DNA of 64,000 nt, from positions 269,765-333,764 of the forward strand of contig JBNGIQ010009429.1 in the NCBI GenBank assembly GCA_049999765.1, given 5' to 3'. Positions 11,681-21,093 of the stretch are shown piece after piece. The notes under the pieces were generated by a model, which saw only the letters and a list, made by a program, of their open reading frames with translations, did not search any database and was not told where the DNA came from. The number at the start of each line of letters is the position of its first letter. Position 1 is the stretch's first letter. The translations under genes were made by a program, and so were the position numbers. Origin of the DNA: Phaeoceros laevis (Eukaryota; Anthocerotophyta; Anthocerotopsida; Notothyladales).

Positions 11681-13881
11681 GTTGTGGAAAGGGAGGCCGA
11701 GGCTGGGGTGCTTCAGTATCTCTTTCCAGGTGGAAGATATGGCGGTTATCACAATCCGCTGTATCCATGTTGCAAGGGATTGCTTCCCCGGAAAGGGCAC
11801 CCGCCTTTTGCGGAGGCTTCGTGAGGACAAAACGTAACACCATCAAAGTGAGACAGACCAGCCCAGCAACCAGACTCAGATTCGCCACTGCAGCAGCTTA
11901 ACAAGAGAGGGGGATGGCGGTGGTGGCGGGGGGTCATAAGAGCCGGACAGATCAGGTGGCCACGACTCCTTGCAAGGCCTTTTGGCAGATTGAGTGCAAC
12001 ATCTCGTTTTTTTATCAGCGCAGGCGAGCTGTGCATCAGAACCGCGAGCTTACTCCTCTCAAGAGAATCTGACAGTTTCGTTGCCCCGCATCCAGCTCTC
12101 CAGAGTCGTAGTTGCAGCTCTGTCTGGGGATGTTCCTAGTGGAGGGCGTTCACAACCAAATCCAATTGATCTGCAATCCTTTGAGGTAATCTCCAAGGCC
12201 TGGACCACGACTGAATGGTTTGTGCGCAGTTCCTCATTGCTGCACTTTTCTGCGCCATGCCGAGTGACTTCACAGCTGTAGCCCTGGGACAGTGGGCATG
12301 GTTTGCTGTAGGCTGGAAAAGTGGTCTGGATCATCCAAAACTGAGCGGAGAATCCACTGTGCGGGAGGCAGTTGTTGGAGAAAATGTCAAACTTCGTGGG
12401 GGCTCCCGAGTTACGAGCCCCAGCTTCGCAGGCCTGTAACTATCATGACAGTCCACTTGAAGGTGCTGCTGTCTGCTGTCTGCTTGGAGACGCAAAGCAT
12501 TTTCTTTTGCATACCATTGTCCCCACCATATGTCCTTACTGAGCCTATATGCATATCCAACTGGCAGGTCTTGGAAGGATTGCGGGGATGCTAACTCTTG
12601 ATGTGGAAGGTGGTTACTTGGAGTCCTGAGTATTCTCCCTATTTTGAAGTTGTCGGCAACCTGCTGGCGATGCATATTGTAGCAGCCAAGCCCCTGTTTC
12701 TGTTGATAAACCTTCGTGGATCCAGAGTGCTTAAAGCAAGAACTAGAAAGAGGTTTTGTAATCTCAGGCGTGGAAACCATGCCGCCTTTTGACTAAGGTC
12801 GATCCGAGAAAACACCAAAACATCCATGTCGTCCTCCCAATGTCTAATTCCTTTCTGAGCTTGTTATCTGGTTGTAAACGTGCAGGCTTTTGCAAGTGTC
12901 AAGAAGAAAGTTTTTACTGAAAAGATGGTCGAAGGCTCTTCTCGACCAAAAGTTTGTCTTTAGGGAAACTCAAACAGTTCAGGTGTGGTCGTCCACTTCA
13001 GTTTCCTTGCAGGCAGAGTCCGATGCGTCAACAAACATTGGTTTCGCCTAAGGTATTGAAATGTATGTCACATCTGATCATCATGTGCTCTCCGTTGTTT
13101 TCGGTCCTTTTTGCTTGCTGGGTGTAACCGTGGGAGTCATCAATTTTCTGCTTGCTGTTCTGGCAGTTAAGAATCGGATTTTGGCGCTCGAGTATTAGCA
13201 CAGCAACTTCAAGTTGCCAGCCAGTAGCGATAACACACAGCCTCCGCTTCTGATTGAGGACCCAGCTACGAGTTGATTCGTAGTCGAGACTCATTTGCCA
13301 CTTCGAGAGCAGCGTGGAGCTTTGTTATCAGATTGGAGCCGTTTTCCGATTGCGTCAAGGGTAATAAATCACCGGCAGAAAGAAAAAAGTTTCCTTCAGC
13401 TTCGCAAGAGAAAGCACGTAGAAAAGCACTTACGTCGCGCAGTGCAGACAACAAACCCTAGTCATTGATATCCGAACACCTCTTTACATTCTTCTGCCCT
13501 GACCGGCTGGAATCGTGGGCTTGTCGCCCCCATCAATGTGGCTCTATGCATGACTCACAGCAAAGCTGAGTGACGCGCTGTAGCTCGCCGAAGCTGGTAG
13601 CGAGGGCCTGCTGCTGCTCGGGAGTGAGCGGCTGGTTGCGGAAGAAAAGGACTTAGTGCTTAAGCACAAGCAGGGCGCCGGTGATGGCCTCCACTTCCTC
13701 GTCCGGCACCGGCCCTGCCAGGGTCCTCTGTGCCATGGCCGGGGAATTACTCTGAGCGTTATTGATGCTTGCGGCTAGGCCGGACTGATGCAGCTGTCTC
13801 GAGGCTTCTGACCTATGGTCCTTCTTACGCACCACGACTCGGAGGAATAGCGGATTTGATCCTGACGGCCGGCGGTGATTG

Positions 13882-15018
13882 ATGGGAGGTAGAGTAGAAG
13901 CTCGGAAGAGGTGGATGCAGGAACAATTGAAGGTACGAGACGGAGATCAATATTGGAGGAGCAGGAAGATGGCAATGGACAACCGGTATTGGAGCGCTTC
14001 AAAACGAGAGGATGTGCTTGCCCGAGCAGTTGATTGGGCGAAGACTTCCTACCATCACCATTTGGAACTGGAAAAGCAAAGGTTTGGGATAACCGATACG
14101 CATCAAGCTGCTGAGGAGTCCAAGCAGCCAAAACCTATGTGGCGCATACTCTACGCCAAGGCGACAAATCCAGAGCGAAATGCGAAGGAGAAGAGTCTGT
14201 TGTCAGCTATTGAGTACACTACGCGGAAGTTAGAGGCCCTCCAGCTAACGAGGGAAAAGAGCGCTCTTTTTTCCAAAGAGGCGAAGCTACAAAAGGAAAT
14301 TGAGGGCGCCTTTGACCCTCTTTCGGCGGAAGCAGAGACGAGGGTGGACGATGCCCTGACCACTTCGGATAGGTACAAGGTCCTCGTAATGCATGAGAAC
14401 TCAAACATAGATATTTCGGGCACTGTCATCCGATGTCTTCTGCCAGGAGCTTGGCTCAACGACGAGGTTATCAACGTTTACATGGAATTGCTGAAGGAAC
14501 GTGAGGTAAGGGAGCCTCAAAGGTTCCTCAGGTGTCATTTTTTCAACACCTTCTTTTACAACAAGCTCTTCAAGGATAAACAACGGTATGACTACAAAGC
14601 AGTAAGGAGATGGACAACACAGAGGAAGATTGGCTACTTCCTGTCTGAGTGCGACAAGATTTTGGTGCCAGTACATCAAGACATCCACTGGTGCTTGGCT
14701 GTCATCAACGTACGTGAAAGGAAGGTTGAATATTTGGATTCATTGAAAGGGGGCGATTCAAATGTTCTGCGGGTACTGTCACAGTATTTTGTGGATGAGG
14801 TGAAAGACAAGTGCGGGCAGGACATGGATGTGAGTAGTTGGGAGATGTCATTTCCACAGGACATTCCTGAGCAGATGAATGGGTGTGACTGTGGGATGTT
14901 CATGTTGAAGTACGCAGACTTCCATAGCCGAGGTGCACCACTTTGCTTCACTCAGAAGCACATGGATTATTTCAGGAGGAAGACTGTGTGGGAGATATTA
15001 CAATTAGCTGCGACTTGA
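13882..15018 (+). CDS. ULP1/ESD4-type SUMO protease (C48 cysteine peptidase)
   Basis: Single-exon gene of 378 residues. The C-terminal half is a complete C48 peptidase domain. It has the LPGAWLNDEVINVYMELLKE substrate-binding stretch, catalytic His269 (IHWCLAVINV), Asp286 (YLDSL), oxyanion Gln331 and nucleophile Cys337 (NGCDCGMFMLKYADF). Gln and Cys are six residues apart, as in Ulp1. These enzymes process SUMO precursors and remove SUMO from proteins, usually at the nuclear envelope or in the nucleus. The N-terminal half is charged and helical. The start is the first ATG after an in-frame TGA. Many plant relatives contain introns; the intronless state here may reflect a retrocopy, but the frame is intact. 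Confidence 0.93.
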   Translation: MGGRVEARKRWMQEQLKVRDGDQYWRSRKMAMDNRYWSASKREDVLARAVDWAKTSYHHHLELEKQRFGITDTHQAAEESKQPKPMWRILYAKATNPERNAKEKSLLSAIEYTTRKLEALQLTREKSALFSKEAKLQKEIEGAFDPLSAEAETRVDDALTTSDRYKVLVMHENSNIDISGTVIRCLLPGAWLNDEVINVYMELLKEREVREPQRFLRCHFFNTFFYNKLFKDKQRYDYKAVRRWTTQRKIGYFLSECDKILVPVHQDIHWCLAVINVRERKVEYLDSLKGGDSNVLRVLSQYFVDEVKDKCGQDMDVSSWEMSFPQDIPEQMNGCDCGMFMLKYADFHSRGAPLCFTQKHMDYFRRKTVWEILQLAAT

Positions 15019-16077
15019 GTATTTCATAGCATGTCTGGCCCATATGGAGAGAAGTGCTATGTGGTTATGATTGGACCTACTCAGGACCAGAAGTGCAGTT
15101 GTCGTCAATGACACTGACTTTGTTTCACAAACACATCCAACTGTATGATAGGTGCGACGTATGACTGGACCTACTGGCGACAGCAGGTGCCATGGTTTCT
15201 CATCGATGACTATGGCTACTGACATGCGAACTGTTTGGGGGCTGTTCATTGTATCGTATTACCATTGTGAAATTCTCCATGGCCCCTCCTCTGCTGTAGT
15301 GGGGCTCACAGGTGTGTGGTATTGTGTGGCCGAGAGATGCACAGCGTGTGAGTTGCACTCCACCAGATCAATCTCCAACTGTGGATAAGAATCAATCTAC
15401 CCTTTGAGACACTGGTAGTAGTAAGTGTTGCTGTTTTCACTTTATGGTGTAGTGACCGGTTGAGTGCAGGAGTTGGGATTACTGGAACCCTCAGGAAGAA
15501 GTAGGAAATGATTCCGTGCTTGACGCAGGCCGAAATGAAATGCGGAATTAGAATTTCAGGCTGCGTACTCTGCTCAGACAGACAAGAAGTGTCTGTCTTC
15601 TGACCAGACGCCCTCCAAGACGTCTCCTGCTGTACAAACAGCATCTAGAGGCTGATGTGCTGTCGCCTACAAAATCAGGACGTCACCAATCTCAATTGGC
15701 TCATTTGTTGACAAGAGGCGAGTATTTGTCTGGTCAGGCTCCTTCACTATTTGTTTGGAGCCAATAAAAGAAATGCGTCCGGGTGGCCTGGTTGTAGGCG
15801 AAGTTCAAGTGAAAGGAGGTCGGAAAGCGAACAAACGTGAAGGGACCTTCGCCCGCGTGGCGCTGCTGCAGATGTCGGAAGAAGTGAAGGAGAATGTATT
15901 CACGGCACCGGCAAAGGCAGCTGCTCCCGCTCTCCCACCCGGCCCGAGAGATCTGGGGGGTGGCTGGTCCCGCCAAACGCGCTTGTGTTGCGGCACCAGC
16001 AGCAGCAGATAGCGGCAGCGCGGGGGAGGCGGGAGCGAAGGAGGGACCGGGAGCAGAGGAGCCATGAGAGGAGGACT
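15019..16077. other. Intergenic, no gene seen
   Basis: Contains the 3' flank of the SUMO protease gene. Toward the right it becomes GC-rich before the ARF pseudogene. No further feature supported. Confidence 0.6.
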
Positions 16078-17900
16078 GGACTGGCAGCGGTGGCACGCCT
16101 TTGTAGGGGGGCATGGTGATGTACTTCTAGCAAGGCCATGGCGAGCAGGCGGCCACCAGCCCCCGACTTCCCTCGGAGCCTGGGCCGGGACCGTGATCTG
16201 CCGGGTGACCTTGGTGCTGCTTCTGGTGACACCGTGACCAACAAGGTGTACGCCAGGATGATGCTGCAATCGGAGGGATCGGGGCTGGCGGGGGAGCAGC
16301 AGCAGGCGACTTCCCTGGACAAGCCTGCCTCCTTTGCCAAGACGCTCACGCAGAGCGATGCCAATAACAGAGGCGGCTTCTCGGTGCCCCGCGACTGCGC
16401 TGAGACCCCCCGCTGGACGACTCCGCGGACCCGCTGTGCAGACGGTGCTGGCCAAGGATGTGTACGGGGAGACCTGGAAGCGGAGCGGGGGACAGGAAGG
16501 CGTGGCATTCCCGCCCGGAGAGCGCAGGGAGGGGGCTGCTGCGTGGACAATTTGAATTCAGGCCAGTTCTTCGGGGGGGAGATAATGCGGGTGGAGGCAG
16601 AGGCGGGCATGACGCCGGCGTCGTGTGGCGGGGCATCCGTTTGAAGTGGTGAATTATCCCAGGGTCAGCACTGCGAAATTTTGTGTCATAGCGGCTTCGG
16701 CGAAGACCGCTTTGGAGCAGAGGTGGTACGCGGGAATGCGCTTCAAGATGGCGTTTGAGACGGAGGACTCCTCCGGATCAGCTGGTTCATGGGGACCATT
16801 TCGGCAGTCCAGCCCTCGAATCCTGTTACGCCTTAAGGCCCTGTGGATTGGTTTCCATCAAACCCAGCCTTCCGTTCTTCGTCTCTGACGTGGTTGGTTG
16901 GGCAGGTGTCGTGGGATGAACCCGACCTGCTGTAGGGCGTGAGCGAGGTCAGCCCTTGGCAGGTTGAGCTGGTCTAAACTCTTCTCATGAGCAACCCCGT
17001 TCGGCCTCACGATCCTTTGCAAGCTCAGGCTGCTGTGATGGCCTTTGCCCGTGGCCGACTGGACAGGGGCACATGAGTGCATGGCATGATCTTGTGGCTG
17101 CAGGCAAGAACGGGCAAACTTTGCGAGCAAAGAAGGCCGGGGTGGTTCTTGACCACTGTTATTTGCAGGATCAGGTGGGCTGCCAAATTATGGGTTATCC
17201 CTGTACATCGCTGCGAGCACTGCCCTTCAGTATCAGAACGACTCTAGGGCCTCAGGCAAGGTGACCAGCTTCATCGGAGTCAGCAGTAAAGCCCAGCCCT
17301 GCCCAGCAAACAAGGGCTCCAGCACCAGGAGTGCACCTTTTGTGCTGTTTGGACAGGCTGCAGACTTGACAACAGACAAGATGAAAGCAGCAGTGACGCC
17401 CAAGCAGCGAACTCAGGAGGGGGGAGCTCATCTGACGACCAGTCTTTGGCCGCTGATTCAGGACAGGCACCGGGAATAGGTGCCTATGGTTTGAACAGGA
17501 ACCAGGCTGAACATCTGCTCCGATTTTACCCTGGCAAAGATGGTATTCGGGGAAAGCAATTCTGCTGGCTCGAAAGGGATCATGCAGCAAAGTCTGCCTG
17601 TATCCAGAGATCCACTGGACAAGTCTGCCCTTGATTCGTTCTGGCATTGCAAGGTTTTCAAAGACACTGAGGAGGTCGGTTGCACTGTTGATCTTGCCAT
17701 CTTCAGCAGGCATGATGAGCTGTTTGGCCGTCTGGCGAATATGTTCGGCATGGACAAAATGGAGTTTCAGACAGAACCTGGTGTACGGAAATGCACAAGG
17801 ATCCAAACTCCATGGTGTATTGTAGTTGCACATTTGCAGGAAACATTGTCTGCCGCAACCTATGTAATGACAGGATGGGTGGCCTCCGTGATGGTGCAGG
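16078..17900 (+). pseudogene. Class C auxin response factor (ARF10/16/17-like) pseudogene
   Basis: ARF landmarks appear in the right order but in different frames. They are: LDWQRWHAFVGG (near 16078); MVMYF-stop-QGHGEQAA (TAG at 16128); DTVTNKVYARMMLQ (near 16225); the B3 domain start PASFAKTLTQSDANN and FSVPRDCAET (16325-16408); AVQTVLAKDVYGETWK (16433-16480); the Auxin_resp part HPFEVVNYPRVSTAKF with GMRFKMAFETEDSS (16630-16770); RISWFMGTISAVQP; and QVSWDEPDLL-stop. A SAPFVLFGQ piece follows near 17330, and then a PB1 domain, HCKVFKDTEEVG to RLANMFGMDKMEF (17645-17765), with a shift before its second half. At least six frame changes and two stops break it. No introns are visible. Class C ARFs are DNA-binding repressor-type auxin factors and miR160 targets. 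Confidence 0.88.
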
Positions 17901-18474
17901 AGGAACTTCATGCCGTCTGTGCGTCGCCTCTCAAATGCCGGCACCTGCTGTGCTGCACTGCTGCAATGTCGTAGAGAGCATTCAAGGCAATTGCCCCACA
18001 AGTGCGATGCACCCTTACGTACGAGACTGATGGCAACCTTCGTATCAGTTTTGCTTGTATGTACAAACATACTGACAGCATATGTGGATACAGTCTGGGC
18101 ATAAGCAGACTCACAGTTTCGTGCTGTGCCCAGAAGGTCTCAGTAGTAGTTTAGGAGGCTGAGATTCTGACCTAAACAATAGTTCATACTGTCCCTACAC
18201 CATCGAACATACCCCATAGCAGCAAACAGGGCCAAAGACATTCAGACAGTAGACTAACCCAGAAGGAATTTCCTGGGCGTCTGAAAATGTACCACCATGC
18301 TGCAGCTTCCCCCCTCATGCCTAATCAAACTACTCCAGCCAAGGTCGGCCATCAAAATGCAGGCTGAACCTCGTCGCACAGCTCTTACTTCTCAACGAAT
18401 ACTGGTTCCTAAGGCTATAAGTCCTAAAAACTGGACCCTGAGAGTCTGGTGCTGCCGAGCCTCTACCCCTCTTG
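17901..18474. other. Intergenic, no gene seen
   Basis: Lies between the ARF remnant and the end of the ParA-like gene. Its right part (from 18188) belongs to the sequence duplicated at 11179-11525. Confidence 0.6.
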
Positions 18475-18605
18475 TTAGAGTACCTCCCTCGCCTCTTCGC
18501 CCGTGACTGCCCAGACTTCTGCTCCTTGGGCCCTGCATTTGCAGGCACAGCTTCCGTTAGTGCACTGATGCTTCTTCCTTTCATACATCGGACGGTTTAC
18601 AATGT
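18188..18605. repeat. Segment duplicated at 11179-11525
   Basis: Covers the 3' flank and the last about 130 coding bases of the ParA-like gene. The relative at 11.2-11.5 kb is collinear but shorter and diverged. Confidence 0.8.
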
Positions 18606-21093
18606 GAGGAACCGCCAGGCTCTGCAAACAGCTCTTTTTCTCGTCCAGGCTACTTACATCCCTGAGGTCTGTTAGAACTTTACCATTTGGGCTTATGGTG
18701 TCCGCAATCTCCTCATCGACATGTGACGGCTCCTGCAACTCTTCGGCTGGCTGTTGGCTAGGGGAGCCTGTATCCGCAACAGGCTCCCCTAGACTTTGTC
18801 CTGAACTTGAGATCTCACCTGATTGCTGGCCGCTTTCTATACCTATCATCTCAACCCCTTGTTCAGATTCGGACCCAGCTGTCTCATCTCCAGGCTGGCC
18901 ATGTTCAAAAACCCCAGATTTGTCAGGAGAAGGTACTTCAGGACCCTCAGAGAGCTCTTCAACACCCGAAGGCTCTTGAACACCCGAAGGCTCTTGAACT
19001 CCCGAAGGCTCTTGAACTCCCGAAGGCTCTTCATCCTGAATCCCCGAAGGTTCTTCATCGTGAACTCCCAAAGATTCTTCATCTTCAACCTGTTCCTGCT
19101 CCTGAGCTTTGACAAGTTGCTGATCACTCCTGACCTCCACCTGTTGACCTGGCGGCTTTACAACTCCCGGAGACTGGGAGGCTAAGTTCAAGGGCCCCTC
19201 TCGAGACTTCAACATCTCATCACCCTCATCAATTGCCTCCACAATCAGCCTCAAGTTATCTCTGCAAGAGGTGATGCATGAATCAGACAGCTGCAGCATA
19301 CCTTGCATAACTTCATGTTCATTTCAAACTCGTCTAAGCGATGCATGTTTCTGGTCTGAAGAGAGAAACCTGCATCTTTCAACCGAATACTGACTCAGGT
19401 TGTATGTCATGTGCACTCCATGAAAGATACCCGCATGTATAGATGCTATGGGCACCCCAATATCCTTGGAGGCAAGCCCCACCACAGTTAGATGGCGCAT
19501 ACAAGCTGCAGGCTTGAAAGACTCGCCTCTGGGGTTTTCAACATTAAAGTTGAAAAAATCTGCAGGATAGTGAGTTGCTAGTTCGTACAGGAGGTCATAC
19601 AGAGTGCGCAACATGTCCTGCACCCCACAACGTTACATGGCTTCAGAGACTACAACTCTGCATTTCATCGGATAACTTCCTCCGGGCTGTGCCAAGTGAA
19701 TCCCAAGTACCTGCTCTGCTTTTGTTGGAGTGAATGAACATCTTTGCGTGTCAAAGCAAAGACTTTCTCGGCTGTTTCTAACGGAGAGCTTGTTCCACAG
19801 GACCATCTGAACCTGCAAAAATTTTCCATATTGCCCAAATTTTAGGAAGACCTTGACTTACCAATGATCCCTGCACAGCTTCACAAGACATTGCACCTGG
19901 TATATGTTTGACAGAGTATACCATGCACCCAGACACGCCCTTTTCTCTCAATTCCCGCAATACCCCAAAGGTTGTCTTGGCTCGTAGCCATTCGCTAATA
20001 TCTGCATGAAGGGGCAGGAGACAAAAGTCGGAAATGCTAAGGCCAATTTCGGTGTAAACTTCACTGCCCCCATCATGGACTGCGTCCGTGTCTATGAACA
20101 CTTTCCAGTCACCATCTGCATACTTGAAGGAGCTGCATGTCCAGATAGAAACAGAAATTATCGTTATTCCGAACTCTACCAAAGGGAAACAACAAGTAAC
20201 TGCTGCCACCAAACATGCAGATTGCTTACTTCCGAAGAACCGATATGATCCTGCGCTGTTGTGACTGCGAAAAATTAATGGGCGGCTCAAACTCCGCTCC
20301 ACTGGGACAAAGATACAAGTTTGAGGGAACCCTTGAGTTTACTTGACATAGAGGCACGGCGAACTCAGATAGGTCCAATGCTCCTTCACCTCCGAACTGT
20401 AACTCTTGTTCTCTAGACTCCGCATAGAGCTTTCAACAAAAAACACAAAACCACGACATGTGTATCAACTTGAGCTGACAAAATTGAGAAGCACTTCTCC
20501 CGCCCGAAACACAGCTTAGGAATATTCACAAGAGCCAAACTTACCTTGGCCCTCTTGCTTCTAGGCATGTGCGCTAGAACCCTCCCATAAATAGAGCTCT
20601 CCCCATGTTCTTGCTTTAGAGGACCCTGAACCAGCCCATCAATATGGGCTGAGGCAGCTGCCAAAGCCTTCAGGCAGAAGTGCGTAGAATTGGACAAGGG
20701 CACAACAGCGTTGAGCGCCTTCCGGCCCCTATCCTCATGGAGACCACCAAGCAGGAACTCCGACACGTCCCCTGACTGCACACCAAGTCAACATGGCTCC
20801 CTGCTCAGCACGACGTTGTGCACTCCACGTCTCCGCATTCGGAAAAGCCAAGCACGGAAGCACAGCAGCAGCAGCAGCAGCAGCAGCAGCCATGAATTGT
20901 GCATCCATTTTGACTACTGAGGCGGTGTGGAGGCGCCTCCACAGAGTGCAGTACTAACCGCTGTGAAGTCGGCTACCAGAACCTTCTTGTCCGGATGTGC
21001 TGCTGCATACTGCGCCGCAATTTGGTAGCAAAGAGTGGTCTTGCCGACACCCCCTTTGTGGTTGGCAAAACAATGTGCTGACAACACTGGCAT
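18475..21093 (-). CDS. ParA/MinD-like P-loop ATPase with acidic repeat tail
   Basis: Seven exons: 21093-20959, 20775-20545, 20429-20230, 20132-19862, 19812-19711, 19617-19391, 19261-18475 (1953 nt, 650 residues). Residues 10-21 carry the deviant Walker A loop typical of ParA (NHKGGVGKTTLCYQ), followed by VLVADF. A second acidic motif, DWKVFIDTDA, with EIGLSISDFCLLPLHADISE (about residues 170-205), matches the region where ParA proteins bind Mg and switch state. VQMVLWNKLSV and the segment DIGVPIASIHAG follow. In bacteria the family partitions DNA and large cargo; its role in a plant nucleus or cytosol is unknown to me. No transit peptide is evident before the P-loop. About 260 C-terminal residues are acidic with EPSGVQ repeats, then a Cys- and basic-rich end. 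Exon phases all agree. Confidence 0.85.
18758..18792. repeat. Perfect hairpin inside coding exon
   Basis: CTAGGGGAGCCTGT at 18758-18771 pairs exactly with 18779-18792 around a 7-nt loop. It lies in the last exon of the ParA-like gene, in the acidic tail (GEPVADTGSP). Confidence 0.9.
18961..19031. repeat. 18-bp coding minisatellite (EPSGVQ repeats)
   Basis: Four near-identical 18-bp units with core ACCCGAAGGCTCTT, flanked on the right by two more diverged units to about 19084. On the minus strand they encode the hexapeptide EPSGVQ. Confidence 0.92.
20863..20889. repeat. (CAG)9 microsatellite in intron
   Basis: Nine CAG triplets inside intron 1 of the ParA-like gene (CTG on the gene strand). 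Confidence 0.95.

Larger units (their letters stand above)
9636..13881. other. Gene-poor stretch with duplicated segments
   Basis: No gene is supported here. The region contains a direct duplication of about 150 bp (9967-10140 and 11530-11680) and a copy of sequence also found at 18188-18605. Open frames of 100-150 codons exist on both strands near 10.1, 11.6 and 12.5 kb, but none carries a motif I recognise. Decayed coding sequence cannot be excluded. Confidence 0.5.

Noticed and set aside
15805-16610. Two long minus-strand frames (216 and 236 codons)
   Set aside because: GC-rich antisense of the ARF pseudogene and its flank; composition only.
17252-18070. 272-codon minus-strand frame
   Set aside because: It is antisense to the ARF remnant, which explains the sequence through B3/Auxin_resp/PB1 motifs on the plus strand.
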